Positions 9,538 through 20,880 of a stretch of 53,448 nt of DNA are shown here, piece by piece; positions within the stretch are counted from its first letter, which is position 1; every line of letters starts with the position of its first letter. This stretch comes from an uncultured SAR86 cluster bacterium. Lineage in GTDB: Bacteria; Pseudomonadota; Gammaproteobacteria; Magnimaribacterales; AG-339-G14. The notes below the pieces were generated by a model, which was not told the DNA's origin, made no database searches, and saw only the letters and a program-made list of their open reading frames with translations. The stretch spans positions 1 through 53,448 of the forward strand of contig CACJRI010000002.1 in NCBI GenBank assembly GCA_902595715.1. Direction: 5' to 3'. The position numbers were made by a program, and so were the translations under genes.

Positions 9538-10491
9538 TTATTTATTCAACTTGGTAAGTGAAGAGACATTAACATCAAAACCAATTGCCTCTCGAACAAT
9601 ATTATTTTGCATGCCTTTATATTGTCCGCCTTTTGCAATGGAAAAACCAAATCCTAAAACATGCACTGAAAATACCAATCCAGAGTGATAATCGAATCCC
9701 GGAAAATCAGAAAAATCTAAGTGATAGTCAATTGAGGCTGGTAAATTTTTTATTATTTTCTCTATTTTTCTTGCAGAAGCCTGAAAAACTTTATTTTTAT
9801 GTTTCTTTAAAAATTTGAGACATTCAATTTTGCCATTAACTTCCATGAGGTTTTTTATCTCCAATAGGCTTCTATTATTCAAGCCTCTCGAATTGAAAAA
9901 TTCCTCCAGATCTGTTTTCGACTTGGATGCAATGATTCTTTTTAGCCTTCTGTTCTCATCGTAAGATAAACCAAGACCATTCAAAATTTCTGCCAAAGGT
10001 TCAGTTCTTCCTAATGATAAAGTCATCTTGTATTTCCCAGCTTTTTTTAAGCTAAGTAACATAAGTTTTAAAAGATCTATTTCGTCTGTAATTGAAATTT
10101 TTCCAAAGATTTCAACACCTGTTTTGTAAGCGATTTTTGATTTTGTTAAAGAGTCCTTGGTTTTTCTTAAAGTTTCACCAAAATAACAGTATTTCTTTTT
10201 ACCTTTGGCACCTTGTTGAAGATCTATCCTAGCTATTTGCTGAGAGATGTCAGGCCTTATAGAGATATTTTTTAGATTTTCATCAGAAAAGCTGTAAGCG
10301 TAATCCCTAAGAGACTCATTAGCGTTCCCGCCTATAACCTCAGAAAATTCAATCAAAGAGGGAATAACAAGTTCACAATTGTTCTTGTAAAAATAATTTA
10401 AAAAAAGTGAGCGAAGTTTCTCAAGCTCTTTGGCTTTAATGCCTACAAAATCTTCCGTTCCATCTGGAAGGCCGTAGTTGGACGTAGACAT
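9538..10491 (-). CDS. hisZ: ATP phosphoribosyltransferase regulatory subunit HisZ
   Basis: A paralogue of histidyl-tRNA synthetase that lacks aminoacylation and partners with short-form HisG in the first step of histidine synthesis. The N-terminal LPDGTEDF, the ISIRPDISQQIAR motif-2-like region and a C-terminal GGQYKGM-type motif are present. At 317 aa it is shorter than HisRS because the anticodon-binding domain is absent. The position between hflC and purA is typical. Its presence predicts a short HisG elsewhere in the genome. Confidence 0.92.
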   Translation of the reverse strand: MSTSNYGLPDGTEDFVGIKAKELEKLRSLFLNYFYKNNCELVIPSLIEFSEVIGGNANESLRDYAYSFSDENLKNISIRPDISQQIARIDLQQGAKGKKKYCYFGETLRKTKDSLTKSKIAYKTGVEIFGKISITDEIDLLKLMLLSLKKAGKYKMTLSLGRTEPLAEILNGLGLSYDENRRLKRIIASKSKTDLEEFFNSRGLNNRSLLEIKNLMEVNGKIECLKFLKKHKNKVFQASARKIEKIIKNLPASIDYHLDFSDFPGFDYHSGLVFSVHVLGFGFSIAKGGQYKGMQNNIVREAIGFDVNVSSLTKLNK

Positions 10492-10497
10492 TATTTT

Positions 10498-11382
10498 TTA
10501 TTCAGATTTTTTTCCTTTCGAACTATCTAGATACTTGAAGAAATCGCTGTCTGGATCAATCAGAAGTACGTCAGATTTATTTTCAAAGGTAGATTGATAA
10601 GCTTTTAAACTTCTGGTGAATTCATAAAATTCTGGATCCTTATTATAAGCATCTGCATAGATACCAGTAGCTTTGGCATCACCATTTCCTCTAAGTTCTT
10701 CTGCTTGTTTATAAGCTTCAGCAAGAATAATTGTTCTTTCACGATCTGCATTTGCTCGAATACCTTCTGCAATTTCTGTACCTTGTGCACGAAGTTCTTG
10801 GGCAAGCCTCTCTCTTTCAGTTCTCATTCTGTTGTAGACAGATTCATTTACTTCTGTGGGCAATTCTATTTTTTTCACTCTTACATCTAAGACTTCAATG
10901 CCCAGTTCACCGGCTGCTACAGTATTTAAATCGGTAGTTAAAATATTCATTAATTCGTCTCTTTCGCCAGATACTACTTCTTGGACAGTTCTAGTACCAA
11001 ATTGGTTCCTGAGACCTTCATCCACCCTTTGAGTCAATAAAGTTCTCATTGCGCTAAGCTGTCCGCCAGACGAAGTTATATAAAATTGTTCATTATTAGT
11101 AATACGCCATTTAACAAAAGCATCAACAATAAGTCTTTTCTTTTCAGCAGTAAAATAAGGCTGCGGAAGTGCATCTAAAGTTAATACTCTTGAATCAAAT
11201 TTTTTAACTGTATGATAAATGGGCACCTTAAAATGAAGACCTGGATTAATTTCCGGCTCAACAATTTCACCAAATCTGAGCAAAATTGCAGTTTGTTTGT
11301 CATTAACTATATAAATGGCATTACTAAGAATGACTATGATGATTAAAGCAATAATTGCTATATTTAAATTCAATGACTTCAT
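10498..11382 (-). CDS. hflC: HflC, FtsH protease modulator (SPFH/band 7)
   Basis: An inner-membrane protein with one N-terminal membrane segment (about residues 6-26) and a large periplasmic band-7 domain. With HflK it forms a cage that encloses and tunes FtsH. The region includes NDKQTAILLRFGEI, YHTVKKFDSRV and a long coiled-coil region rich in E, R and A (about 165-250). At 294 aa it is slightly shorter than the E. coli protein (334). It starts 1 base after the hflK stop. Confidence 0.96.
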   Translation of the reverse strand: MKSLNLNIAIIALIIIVILSNAIYIVNDKQTAILLRFGEIVEPEINPGLHFKVPIYHTVKKFDSRVLTLDALPQPYFTAEKKRLIVDAFVKWRITNNEQFYITSSGGQLSAMRTLLTQRVDEGLRNQFGTRTVQEVVSGERDELMNILTTDLNTVAAGELGIEVLDVRVKKIELPTEVNESVYNRMRTERERLAQELRAQGTEIAEGIRANADRERTIILAEAYKQAEELRGNGDAKATGIYADAYNKDPEFYEFTRSLKAYQSTFENKSDVLLIDPDSDFFKYLDSSKGKKSE

Positions 11383-11383
11383 A

Positions 11384-12523
11384 TTATCTTCGATCCTGTC
11401 TTCTTCTTAATTCTTCAATAACTCGGTCAGTAATCTCTTGAATGTCTGACCCAAGGGTTGTTGGTGTTGGAGATGATGAAGCTTCTTCTCTTCGTCTATT
11501 AGGATCTAGTGAAGCTGCAGCAATTTGGTCTAAAGGTAAATACAATATGTTATTCCCCTCTTTGACATCAATCATCACCTTGGTGCTGCTATTCATAACA
11601 GACTGAACTGCATCTAAATATAATCTCTGTCTAGTAACTTCAGGAGATTTTGAATATTCAACAAGTAGTTGATCAAATCTTGATGCTTCACCTTCAGCTT
11701 CAGATATTACTTTTTGTTTATATCCCTCAGCATCTTCAACGGCTCTTTTGGCTTCACCTCTCGCTATTGGCACAACCTCATTTGCATAAGTCTCAGCTTC
11801 GTTTCTAAGTCTTACTTCATCTTCTCTTGCTTTTACTACATCATCAAAGGCTTCTTTTACCGCGTCCGGAGGTCTTGATTCTCTGATTGAAACTGCTACA
11901 ACTTCAATTCCAGTTCGATAAGTGTCCAATCTGGTTTGCAATCTAGACTTGACGTCCATAGCTATTTGTTCTCGTCCTACTGTTAAAGTACTGTCCATAG
12001 TTGTGCTTCCGACTACATGTCTCAATTCTGCTTCAGAAGCTTGAGCTAAACTGTCCTCAGGAGCAGAAGCCTCCAGAAGAAAAAATACCGGATTGGATCG
12101 TTTGTATTGAACTGCAACTTCGACGTTTACTATGTTTTCATCTTTTGTAAGCATTGAAGAATTTGTAGTGTGAGTAAATAGTTTCTCAGTGTTTACAATA
12201 AATCGGTTATCAATAAATGGAGGGTTCCAATGAATTCCGGGTCCTTTGGTAGTTGAATATTTTCCAAATCTCAAAATGACAGCCTCTTCTTGAGCATCTA
12301 CCGTATAAATGCCAAATGCTGAGTATAAAAGTACAATAGCGATTAAAACAGAAGGTAATATTTTTTTTATACCGCCGCCGCCATCTCCTGAGCCGCCTCC
12401 GAAGATTGAATTTATCTGAGCTCTAAATTTTTTTATAAGTTCATCAATATCTGGAGGAGGATTGTTATTTCTACCCCACGGATCTCTTGAACCATTATTA
12501 TTTCCTTGATCGTTCCATGACAT
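11384..12523 (-). CDS. hflK: HflK, FtsH protease modulator (SPFH/band 7)
   Basis: Partner of HflC. The N-terminus is cytosolic and rich in N, G and P (about 1-50), including a GGGSGDGGGG run. One membrane segment follows (about 54-72), then a band-7 domain starting VDAQEEAVILRFGKY and a coiled-coil section (about 225-290). At 379 aa it is a little shorter than the E. coli protein (419). It follows miaA after only 36 bases, with neither hfq nor hflX between them. Confidence 0.96.
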   Translation of the reverse strand: MSWNDQGNNNGSRDPWGRNNNPPPDIDELIKKFRAQINSIFGGGSGDGGGGIKKILPSVLIAIVLLYSAFGIYTVDAQEEAVILRFGKYSTTKGPGIHWNPPFIDNRFIVNTEKLFTHTTNSSMLTKDENIVNVEVAVQYKRSNPVFFLLEASAPEDSLAQASEAELRHVVGSTTMDSTLTVGREQIAMDVKSRLQTRLDTYRTGIEVVAVSIRESRPPDAVKEAFDDVVKAREDEVRLRNEAETYANEVVPIARGEAKRAVEDAEGYKQKVISEAEGEASRFDQLLVEYSKSPEVTRQRLYLDAVQSVMNSSTKVMIDVKEGNNILYLPLDQIAAASLDPNRRREEASSSPTPTTLGSDIQEITDRVIEELRRRQDRR

Positions 12524-12559
12524 AGATGCATTCTAAGTTGTTAATCAGAATAATGGAAT

Positions 12560-13468
12560 TCAATTTTTGATGATAGATAGAATCTTCATAACCTTATCAT
12601 CTTCATCTGAAAAAAATGTTCTATCCAGATTGAATTTTTTAAGCCAAGTTATTTGTCTTTTTGCTAGCTGATAAGTAGCATTCGTTGCTAACTCGATCAT
12701 TTCTTCATGAGAAATTTTGTCTTTAATAAAATTTACTACTTGTTTATAGCCTACTGTCTCAAGGACTTTTATCCTTTTTTCTCCACCACATTCCATTATA
12801 GTTTTTGTTTCTTCGATAAGGCCTAATTCAAGCATTTTCGTAAATCTTTCTTTTAATTGATTTTTAAAAGTTTTTTTGCACCTAGGAACAATAGCAAAAG
12901 AGAATTTTTGATAATCATCAATCACACTTTTCTCTTTAAAACTTTTGAGCTTACTAAAAGTAATTTTCGACAAGAGATTCACTTCTAATGCTCTAAGTAT
13001 TCTTTGTGAGTCAGTATCTTTTATCATCTCTGCCGCAATAGGATCAATTTTTTTAAGTCTTTCGTGCATAGATTTCCAACCTGTAATGTTAGCTTCATCT
13101 TCAATTTTTTTTCTTAATTTAATATTCTTTTCTGGTAATTTTGATATGCCATTGAATAGAGAATGAAAGTACATCATGGTTCCTCCGACAAACATTAGGT
13201 CTTCCATACATCCGTTTAATTCATAAGATATTTCATTGAGAAAGTCTTTAACCGAAAAATCATCCTCTAGTTCTAAAATATTTATTAACGCATGATGGGT
13301 CTTGTCTAAAATCTCTTGTTCGGGTTTACTGCTGCCAATATTTGCACCTTTGTATATCTGAACTGAATCAACGCTAATTATTTTTGATGGAAAATTTTTA
13401 TTAATTTCTATCGCAAGCTCGGTTTTTCCACAATGCGTAGGTCCTAAAATAGAAATTGCTTTCTTCAT
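12560..13468 (-). CDS. miaA: tRNA dimethylallyltransferase
   Basis: Adds a dimethylallyl group to A37 of tRNAs that read UNN codons. The 302 aa protein has the P-loop GPTHCGKT (residues 9-16), the DSVQIYKG block and the ending KRQITWLKKF typical of MiaA. It heads the hflK-hflC-hisZ-purA operon. It is divergent from the acyl-CoA ligase gene, with 49 bases between the two starts, so promoters for both must lie within or next to that gap. Confidence 0.96.
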   Translation of the reverse strand: MKKAISILGPTHCGKTELAIEINKNFPSKIISVDSVQIYKGANIGSSKPEQEILDKTHHALINILELEDDFSVKDFLNEISYELNGCMEDLMFVGGTMMYFHSLFNGISKLPEKNIKLRKKIEDEANITGWKSMHERLKKIDPIAAEMIKDTDSQRILRALEVNLLSKITFSKLKSFKEKSVIDDYQKFSFAIVPRCKKTFKNQLKERFTKMLELGLIEETKTIMECGGEKRIKVLETVGYKQVVNFIKDKISHEEMIELATNATYQLAKRQITWLKKFNLDRTFFSDEDDKVMKILSIIKN

Positions 13469-13517
13469 GTTTTTTTGGTTTTATTTTAGGATAATTAGGT
13501 TTAGAAGGGAGATAAAG

Positions 13518-15502
<1,985 letters not shown>

Positions 15503-15563
15503 TTATTTTAGAAATAAGTAATCACTTTTAATTTGGAAGTATCGATGACAACCTATACTTAAG

Positions 15564-16793
15564 TTATAAAGGAAGATATTCAAATGCTCTCGAGGAAGAT
15601 CCCTGTCTTTCTTTTAAATAACCTTCTGTTTTTTCTAAAATTTTGTCTGAAGCAAGAGATAATTGCTTTTTCCAGATATCTTTAATTCCTTCAGCTGAAT
15701 TAGCAACTTCAAGAATCTCCAAAGATATTAGGTCTTCTGCAATTTCCTGAAAATTATAAAAACTTTTACCAGACGATATCGGCAAGGAAAACCTTACTGC
15801 TTCTAAGAAATTTTGACCTCCTCTAGGAATCAAGCTTCCTCCTATGAAAGCAATATCTCCTAAAGAAAATAAACCTTCCAAGTGCCCAATCTCATCGATT
15901 AAATTTATTTTGTTTGAATAATCAATTTTAAATTCATTTTTAGAAAATAAAGATGGGCTGAATCCAGATTTTTTTATTTCTTTTAAAATTTTTGAAACTC
16001 TTTCAGGATGTCTTGGAGCAAGAACCAAAATACTATTTTCATTATTTAGCATTTTAAAAGCGTCAACTAAAATTTTTTCTTCAGGTTCATGGGTGCTAGC
16101 GCAAATAATCAATTTTTTCTCTAAGTTATCTTTATATTCTTTTTTTTCATTTGATAAAGACATGGAATCAAACTTAAAGGAATAATCTTGCTTAATTCTT
16201 TCTTTGTCTACACCAAGATTAATGAACCTTTTTTGATCTTGAATTCCTTGGCAGATGGTAAAGTCCAATTTAGAAAAAACTCCATCAAGAATAGGTAGGA
16301 TAAGTTTATATTTTTTAAAAGATTTTTCTGACATTCTTCCATTTACTAAAAATATTTTTCTTCGTTGCTTATTTAGAATATTGATGAAGTTGGGCCATAT
16401 TTCTGTTTCTAAAATAAAGGTCATTTCCGGTTTCCAAATTTTTAAAAATCTGTTTATGCATGTTTTCAAATCAAAAGGCATGTACTGGTGAAACACCGAA
16501 TTGCCATAAAGTCTTTTGATGGTAGCTGAGCCAGTTTGTGTAGTACAGGTTATTAATATTTGATGATCTGGAAATCTACTTTGAATTTCTTTAATAAATT
16601 TTCTGCTTGCTAGCACTTCGCCTACAGATACGGCATGAATATGGATGATTGCTTTAGAACTTTTTTTACCTCTATAAAAAGATAACTTTTCAATAAATCT
16701 TGTTAAGTTTTCCCCAAATCTTAAAGACTTATAAATGCTCCTCAAAAATATTAAAGGAAAAATTGTTTTAAAAATTAAATTATAAATCCTCAT
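15564..16793 (-). CDS. waaA: 3-deoxy-D-manno-octulosonic acid (Kdo) transferase
   Basis: Transfers Kdo from CMP-Kdo to lipid IVA at the cytoplasmic face of the inner membrane. The 409 aa GT-B glycosyltransferase has an N-terminal hydrophobic anchor and the HIHAVSVGE motif with the likely catalytic Glu59. LETEIWPNF and the C-terminal FIGGSLIPRGGQNFLEA donor-binding block are present. It is divergent from an LpxL-type acyltransferase gene, which acts right after it in lipid A assembly. Confidence 0.96.
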   Translation of the reverse strand: MRIYNLIFKTIFPLIFLRSIYKSLRFGENLTRFIEKLSFYRGKKSSKAIIHIHAVSVGEVLASRKFIKEIQSRFPDHQILITCTTQTGSATIKRLYGNSVFHQYMPFDLKTCINRFLKIWKPEMTFILETEIWPNFINILNKQRRKIFLVNGRMSEKSFKKYKLILPILDGVFSKLDFTICQGIQDQKRFINLGVDKERIKQDYSFKFDSMSLSNEKKEYKDNLEKKLIICASTHEPEEKILVDAFKMLNNENSILVLAPRHPERVSKILKEIKKSGFSPSLFSKNEFKIDYSNKINLIDEIGHLEGLFSLGDIAFIGGSLIPRGGQNFLEAVRFSLPISSGKSFYNFQEIAEDLISLEILEVANSAEGIKDIWKKQLSLASDKILEKTEGYLKERQGSSSRAFEYLPL

Positions 16794-16857
16794 CTAGTTA
16801 TGATTCTCTTATTTGTACTATGAATAAGCAAATCGTTAAAAGTATAATTATCATCTG

Positions 16858-17742
16858 ATGGAATTTCTTTTAAAAATTTTTCTTCGTCTTTTGAGCTTTA
16901 TTCCATTTAATTTTCAAATGTTACTTGGAAAGCTTCTTGGTAAGCTTTTGTACAAAGCGTTAAAAAAAAGAAGAAAAGTGGTTATCTGGAATATACATAA
17001 ATGCTTTCCAGATATGAATAAAAAAGAAGTGGAACGGCTTGGGAGAGAAAATTTTACTCGAATAGGTCAGGCCATTTTCGAAATATGTAATTCTTACTAC
17101 TGGTCAGATGAAAAATTTAAAAAAAAGATTAAAAATCTTAGTGAATTTGAAAAAAAAATAGAATCAATTAAAAACTCTAATAACCTCTTGCTTGTTCCCC
17201 ACACTGCCAATGTGGATTTTGTTGTAAGAGCTCCTTCACTTTTTCTAAAAGTAAATGGGATGCAAAGGTCAGCAGAAAATAAACTTTGGGACAAGATAAT
17301 GACAGATGGAAGAAACAAATTTGTAGATCAAATTTTTTTGCCAAACGAAGGTAAAAAACTTCTCGAAAGTCTAAGTAAAGGTGAGTCTGTTCTTTACGCG
17401 CCAGATCAAGATTATGGTTTTAAAAATTCAATCTTTATAGATTTTTTTAATCATAAAGCGTTAACCGTTGTTTTTCCTTCAGTATTAGTCAAAAGAACAA
17501 ACTGTAGAGTATTTTTATTGACTTTGGTGAAAGAGAATGGAGCTTACTTAGCAGATATTAAGGAGTTGATGTTAAAAGGTGTGGATTTTGATGACGATTT
17601 AAGAATTATTAATTCTGCAATAGAAAATTTTGCCAAGACTTATAAGCAGGAGTATTACTGGATACACAGAAGATTTAAAAATCGTCCAGAAGGTGAAGAT
17701 AAATTCTACCCAGATGACGCACTCAGAGAGTATTGGTTATAA
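16858..17742 (+). CDS. LpxL/LpxM-type lipid A late acyltransferase
   Basis: Adds a secondary acyl chain to Kdo2-lipid A. The 294 aa protein has an N-terminal hydrophobic helix and the HX4D catalytic motif (H115, D120 in HTANVD). The YAPDQDYG and YYWIHRRFKNRP blocks are typical of the HtrB/MsbB family. The HX4D form resembles LpxM rather than the HX4E of E. coli LpxL, but with one gene in view the acylation position cannot be fixed. It faces waaA across 64 bases and converges with panC, overlapping by 6 bases. Confidence 0.9.
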   Translation: MEFLLKIFLRLLSFIPFNFQMLLGKLLGKLLYKALKKRRKVVIWNIHKCFPDMNKKEVERLGRENFTRIGQAIFEICNSYYWSDEKFKKKIKNLSEFEKKIESIKNSNNLLLVPHTANVDFVVRAPSLFLKVNGMQRSAENKLWDKIMTDGRNKFVDQIFLPNEGKKLLESLSKGESVLYAPDQDYGFKNSIFIDFFNHKALTVVFPSVLVKRTNCRVFLLTLVKENGAYLADIKELMLKGVDFDDDLRIINSAIENFAKTYKQEYYWIHRRFKNRPEGEDKFYPDDALREYWL

Positions 17743-18546
17743 AGAGGCAACTATATTGTCTATCAATCTGACTTTCTTATAAATTACTGCGACCGCTATT
17801 AAAACTTTGTCTGTTTTTTTTGTTACAGGGGATAGATTATTTGCATCTACAATTTCAAAATAGTCAATTTCAAAGCCTGCGTGCTGCAAAAAATCTTTAG
17901 CTTCTGTTTTCAAAACTTCTAAAGAAGTTATTTTTAGAGAAGGTGTCAGATTTTTTAGACAGGAATAAATCTTTCCACAAAATTTTTTATCCTCATCTGA
18001 GAGATAATTGTTTCTAGATGACATTGCTAAACCAGATTTTTCTCTTACTATCGGTAGCGAGACTATATCTGTTTTAATTTTTTTTCTTTCAACAAAATCT
18101 TTTATGATCAGTTGTTGTTGATAATCTTTTAGACCAAATAAACAAGCATCAGGTTTAATTACTCTCAAGAACTTATCGATTATTGTTAATACTCCATGGA
18201 AATGGGAAGGCCTAGATAAGCCACAGAGCACATCAGAAAAATTAGGTTTGATAATATCTAGATTTTCAGCAAAATTCGCCTCTGGAATAAACAAATAATT
18301 ACATCCCAGGTTTTCTAAAAGTTGAATATCTTGAGAAATTGTTTTTGGGTAGCTTGAAAAATCTTCGTTTTTTCCAAACTGCAAAGGGTTTATGAAAATC
18401 GAGGTAATTACTTCAGAGTAATTTTCTTTTCCATACTTGACCAAAGATAAATGACCTTTATGAAGATTGCCCATAGTGGGAATAAAAGCAAATGGAGAAT
18501 CAAAATTTATAGATTCAATTTCCTTAGTAGACGTAATAACTTCCAT
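17737..18546 (-). CDS. panC: Pantothenate synthetase
   Basis: Joins pantoate and beta-alanine with ATP to give pantothenate. At 269 aa it has family length. The ATP-binding loop IPTMGNLHKGHLSLV (an HxGH type) is near residue 23-37. LFGLKDYQQQL and the KMSKS-like region at SGLAMSSRNNYLS are present. It lies 12 bases after panB. The operon is hydrolase-panB-panC, and panD is not in the window. Confidence 0.96.
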   Translation of the reverse strand: MEVITSTKEIESINFDSPFAFIPTMGNLHKGHLSLVKYGKENYSEVITSIFINPLQFGKNEDFSSYPKTISQDIQLLENLGCNYLFIPEANFAENLDIIKPNFSDVLCGLSRPSHFHGVLTIIDKFLRVIKPDACLFGLKDYQQQLIIKDFVERKKIKTDIVSLPIVREKSGLAMSSRNNYLSDEDKKFCGKIYSCLKNLTPSLKITSLEVLKTEAKDFLQHAGFEIDYFEIVDANNLSPVTKKTDKVLIAVAVIYKKVRLIDNIVASL

Positions 18547-18558
18547 TTAAATCCTATT

Positions 18559-19356
18559 TCAGAAAGAATTTTCGGCAGAAGGAAAATTCAGATTTTTAAC
18601 TTCCGAGACATAAGTTTCGAAGGCTTCAGAAATAGAGTTGGCTTCGTTCATGAAATTTTTTACAAACTTAGGTTGGTTCTCCCAAGAATAGGCTCCAATT
18701 ACATCGTAACAAACCATTATCTGACCATCTGTAGCTGATCCTGCTCCAATACCAATTGTTGGAACTGTGAGAGAGGATGATATTTCTTCTGCTAAAATTG
18801 CAGGCACACATTCTAAAAGAATTATCTCTGCTCCCGCATCCTCAAGTTGCTTGGCTTCAGACAAAATTCTATTTTTATCATCTAGATCTCTGCCTTGAAC
18901 ACGATACCCTCCTAATCTGTTAATTGATTGTGGAGTAAGACCCAAATGGGCGCATACTGGAATTCCTCTTTGAGATAAAAGCTCAGTTGTTTTTAGAATC
19001 CATTCACCCCCCTCAACTTTTACAGAATTAGCTCCGGCTTGCATCAAACGCATGGCATTATCGTAAGCGAGGTTTTCAGTTGCATAACTCATAAATGGCA
19101 TATCCGCCATTATGTGACTTCTCACATTTCCTCTCTTTACACATCTTAAATGATAAAGCAGGTCTTCCATGGAAACGGGTATAGTTGAATCATGACCTTG
19201 CACAACCATGCCGAGAGAGTCTCCTACTAAGATTAACTCCACTCCTGCTTCGGACATTAATCTGGATAAAGAGGCATCGTATGCAGTTAAACATGCAAAT
19301 TTAGTTTTTGTCTTTTTATGATTTCTTAAATCTTCAATTGTTATGCTTTGGGTCAT
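18559..19356 (-). CDS. panB: 3-methyl-2-oxobutanoate hydroxymethyltransferase
   Basis: First step of pantothenate synthesis: it adds a one-carbon unit from methylene-tetrahydrofolate to 2-oxoisovalerate. At 265 aa it has family length. The N-terminal LTAYDASLSRLMSEAGVELILVGDSLGM holds the metal-binding aspartate, and LLECVPAILAEEI holds the catalytic glutamate. It overlaps the upstream hydrolase gene by 4 bases and is followed by panC. Confidence 0.97.
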   Translation of the reverse strand: MTQSITIEDLRNHKKTKTKFACLTAYDASLSRLMSEAGVELILVGDSLGMVVQGHDSTIPVSMEDLLYHLRCVKRGNVRSHIMADMPFMSYATENLAYDNAMRLMQAGANSVKVEGGEWILKTTELLSQRGIPVCAHLGLTPQSINRLGGYRVQGRDLDDKNRILSEAKQLEDAGAEIILLECVPAILAEEISSSLTVPTIGIGAGSATDGQIMVCYDVIGAYSWENQPKFVKNFMNEANSISEAFETYVSEVKNLNFPSAENSF

Positions 19357-20270
19357 AATGAGTTAATGAAATTTATAATTTTGCCACATATTAAATCTTT
19401 TTCTTCCATTGGAAAGAAATGACTACCTTCTATCTTTTCAAAAAAATAATTCGGATTGCTTGACAGCATATCTCTTACCTCGGGAGAAAGTGTTGAGCCA
19501 TTTGATGCATAAGGTACATAAGTTTTTTTATTTAATTTTTTTATAAAGTTTGTTCTTGCAGCATATGAAACTGCAAAGGTTTTTGCTTCCCATTCAGGAT
19601 TACAGGAAAGATTTATTTGGTTATTTTCTGTTCTAACGCCTCCATTAATGTATGCTTTTAAAGTTTCTTCTGGCCAATTTGTAAACGCACCTCTTCCCTG
19701 ATAATGATTGAAAATCTCATCTTTATCGGCAAATATCGATCTTCTTTTTTTTGCGTTATTAATCATTTCACTGGCGCGGTTCTTTTTAAAAAAATTCAAT
19801 AATGAAATAAATGTTTTATTCGAAATATTGAAAAAAGGAAATTGGAATTTTAAGCTTTGAGGCTGCAGAACAGGGTCAATAAGAATACTTTTAGTTACTT
19901 TATCTTCAAAGTCATAAGCTAGTCTGGCAGCTACGACTCCTCCCATGGAGTGTCCCATTACAATATTTTCAGAAGATGAAAACTTCCTAAGAAAGTTATT
20001 ACCATCTTTAAAATAAGTATTCCAAGAGGATAATTCTGATGGTACTGCAGTAGCCTCAGAAAGCCCATGACCCCTTTGATCCAGCGCATAAATTGAATAT
20101 TGATTTTCAAGTAATTCATTTATTTTTAAAAAAAAGGGTATATAAGTTTCAGCATTAAAACCTGTCGCATGAAAGAAAAAAATATTTTTATTTTTGTTTT
20201 GACCTTCCAAAAATATGTATGAAAAAATATTGTCATATATTTCAACTTCTTTTCTTTTTGCTATATCCAT
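19353..20270 (-). CDS. Alpha/beta hydrolase of unknown substrate
   Basis: A 305 aa alpha/beta-hydrolase-fold protein. The nucleophile elbow is GHSMGG with Ser108. The N-terminal FFFHATGFNAETY gives the oxyanion loop and LDQRGHGLSE follows. A C-terminal GSHFFPMEE supplies the probable catalytic histidine. No signal peptide is seen. It is the first gene of the panBC operon and overlaps panB by 4 bases, which hints at a role tied to CoA or acyl metabolism, but the substrate is not evident. Esterase, lactonase or haloperoxidase-like annotations would all be guesses. Confidence 0.85.
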   Translation of the reverse strand: MDIAKRKEVEIYDNIFSYIFLEGQNKNKNIFFFHATGFNAETYIPFFLKINELLENQYSIYALDQRGHGLSEATAVPSELSSWNTYFKDGNNFLRKFSSSENIVMGHSMGGVVAARLAYDFEDKVTKSILIDPVLQPQSLKFQFPFFNISNKTFISLLNFFKKNRASEMINNAKKRRSIFADKDEIFNHYQGRGAFTNWPEETLKAYINGGVRTENNQINLSCNPEWEAKTFAVSYAARTNFIKKLNKKTYVPYASNGSTLSPEVRDMLSSNPNYFFEKIEGSHFFPMEEKDLICGKIINFINSL

Positions 20271-20285
20271 TGATATTATTTATTA

Positions 20286-20879
20286 GTGATAGATGTAAAA
20301 GGCTTTTTAAGCGATAAAGAGGCTAAAAAATTACAAGAATTGTTTCTAAATGTCCACCACTTGGGTTCAGTTTTAGAAATTGGTACTTACTGCGGCAAAT
20401 CAACTTTAAATTTTGCTCTTGTTGCCAAAAAAATTGATGGGCTTATTTTTACAGTTGATCATCATACAGGTTCTGAAGAACATCAACTTGGAGAAGAATA
20501 TCATGATGATGATCTCTTTGATAAGAGACTAGAAAAATTCAATACTTTGCCTGAATTTTTAAAAAATTTAAGGTCTTCAAATTTGGGTAAACATATTATT
20601 CCGATAATAAGTAAATCCTTTGAAGCATCTAAAACATTTTCGGAATCAATTAGCCTGCTATTTATAGATGGCGGTCACTCTCATGAGGCTGCTTTAAGTG
20701 ATTACAATTCTTGGAAAGATAAAATATGCTCTGGAGGGCTTCTTGTAATACATGACGTTTTTCCTAATCCTCAAGATGGAGGAAGACCTCCTTTTGAAAT
20801 TTACTCAGAAGCTCAAAAATCTAAACAGTTTGAAGATCTTGGTATTTATAAAACTCTTGGGATCTTAAAAAAGATTTAA
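20286..20879 (+). CDS. Class I SAM-dependent methyltransferase (Methyltransf_24/TylF-like)
   Basis: A protein of 197 aa with SAM motif I VLEIGTYCGKST. A later LLFIDGGHSHEAALSDYNSW block and GGLLVIHDVF resemble the metal-dependent O-methyltransferase/TylF-type group. The best start is a GTG at 20286, and no in-frame ATG lies nearby. It is divergent from the hydrolase-panBC operon and converges 1 base from the cyclase-like gene. The acceptor is unknown. Its position beside a glycosyltransferase/methyltransferase cluster suggests a sugar or small molecule substrate, which is inference. Confidence 0.8.
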   Translation: MIDVKGFLSDKEAKKLQELFLNVHHLGSVLEIGTYCGKSTLNFALVAKKIDGLIFTVDHHTGSEEHQLGEEYHDDDLFDKRLEKFNTLPEFLKNLRSSNLGKHIIPIISKSFEASKTFSESISLLFIDGGHSHEAALSDYNSWKDKICSGGLLVIHDVFPNPQDGGRPPFEIYSEAQKSKQFEDLGIYKTLGILKKI

Positions 20880-20880
20880 C

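Noticed and set aside
13467-13517. Longer start for the acyl-CoA synthetase (17 extra residues)
   Set aside because: The extra residues overlap miaA, resemble no family N-terminus and lack a ribosome site. The ATG at 13518 has one.
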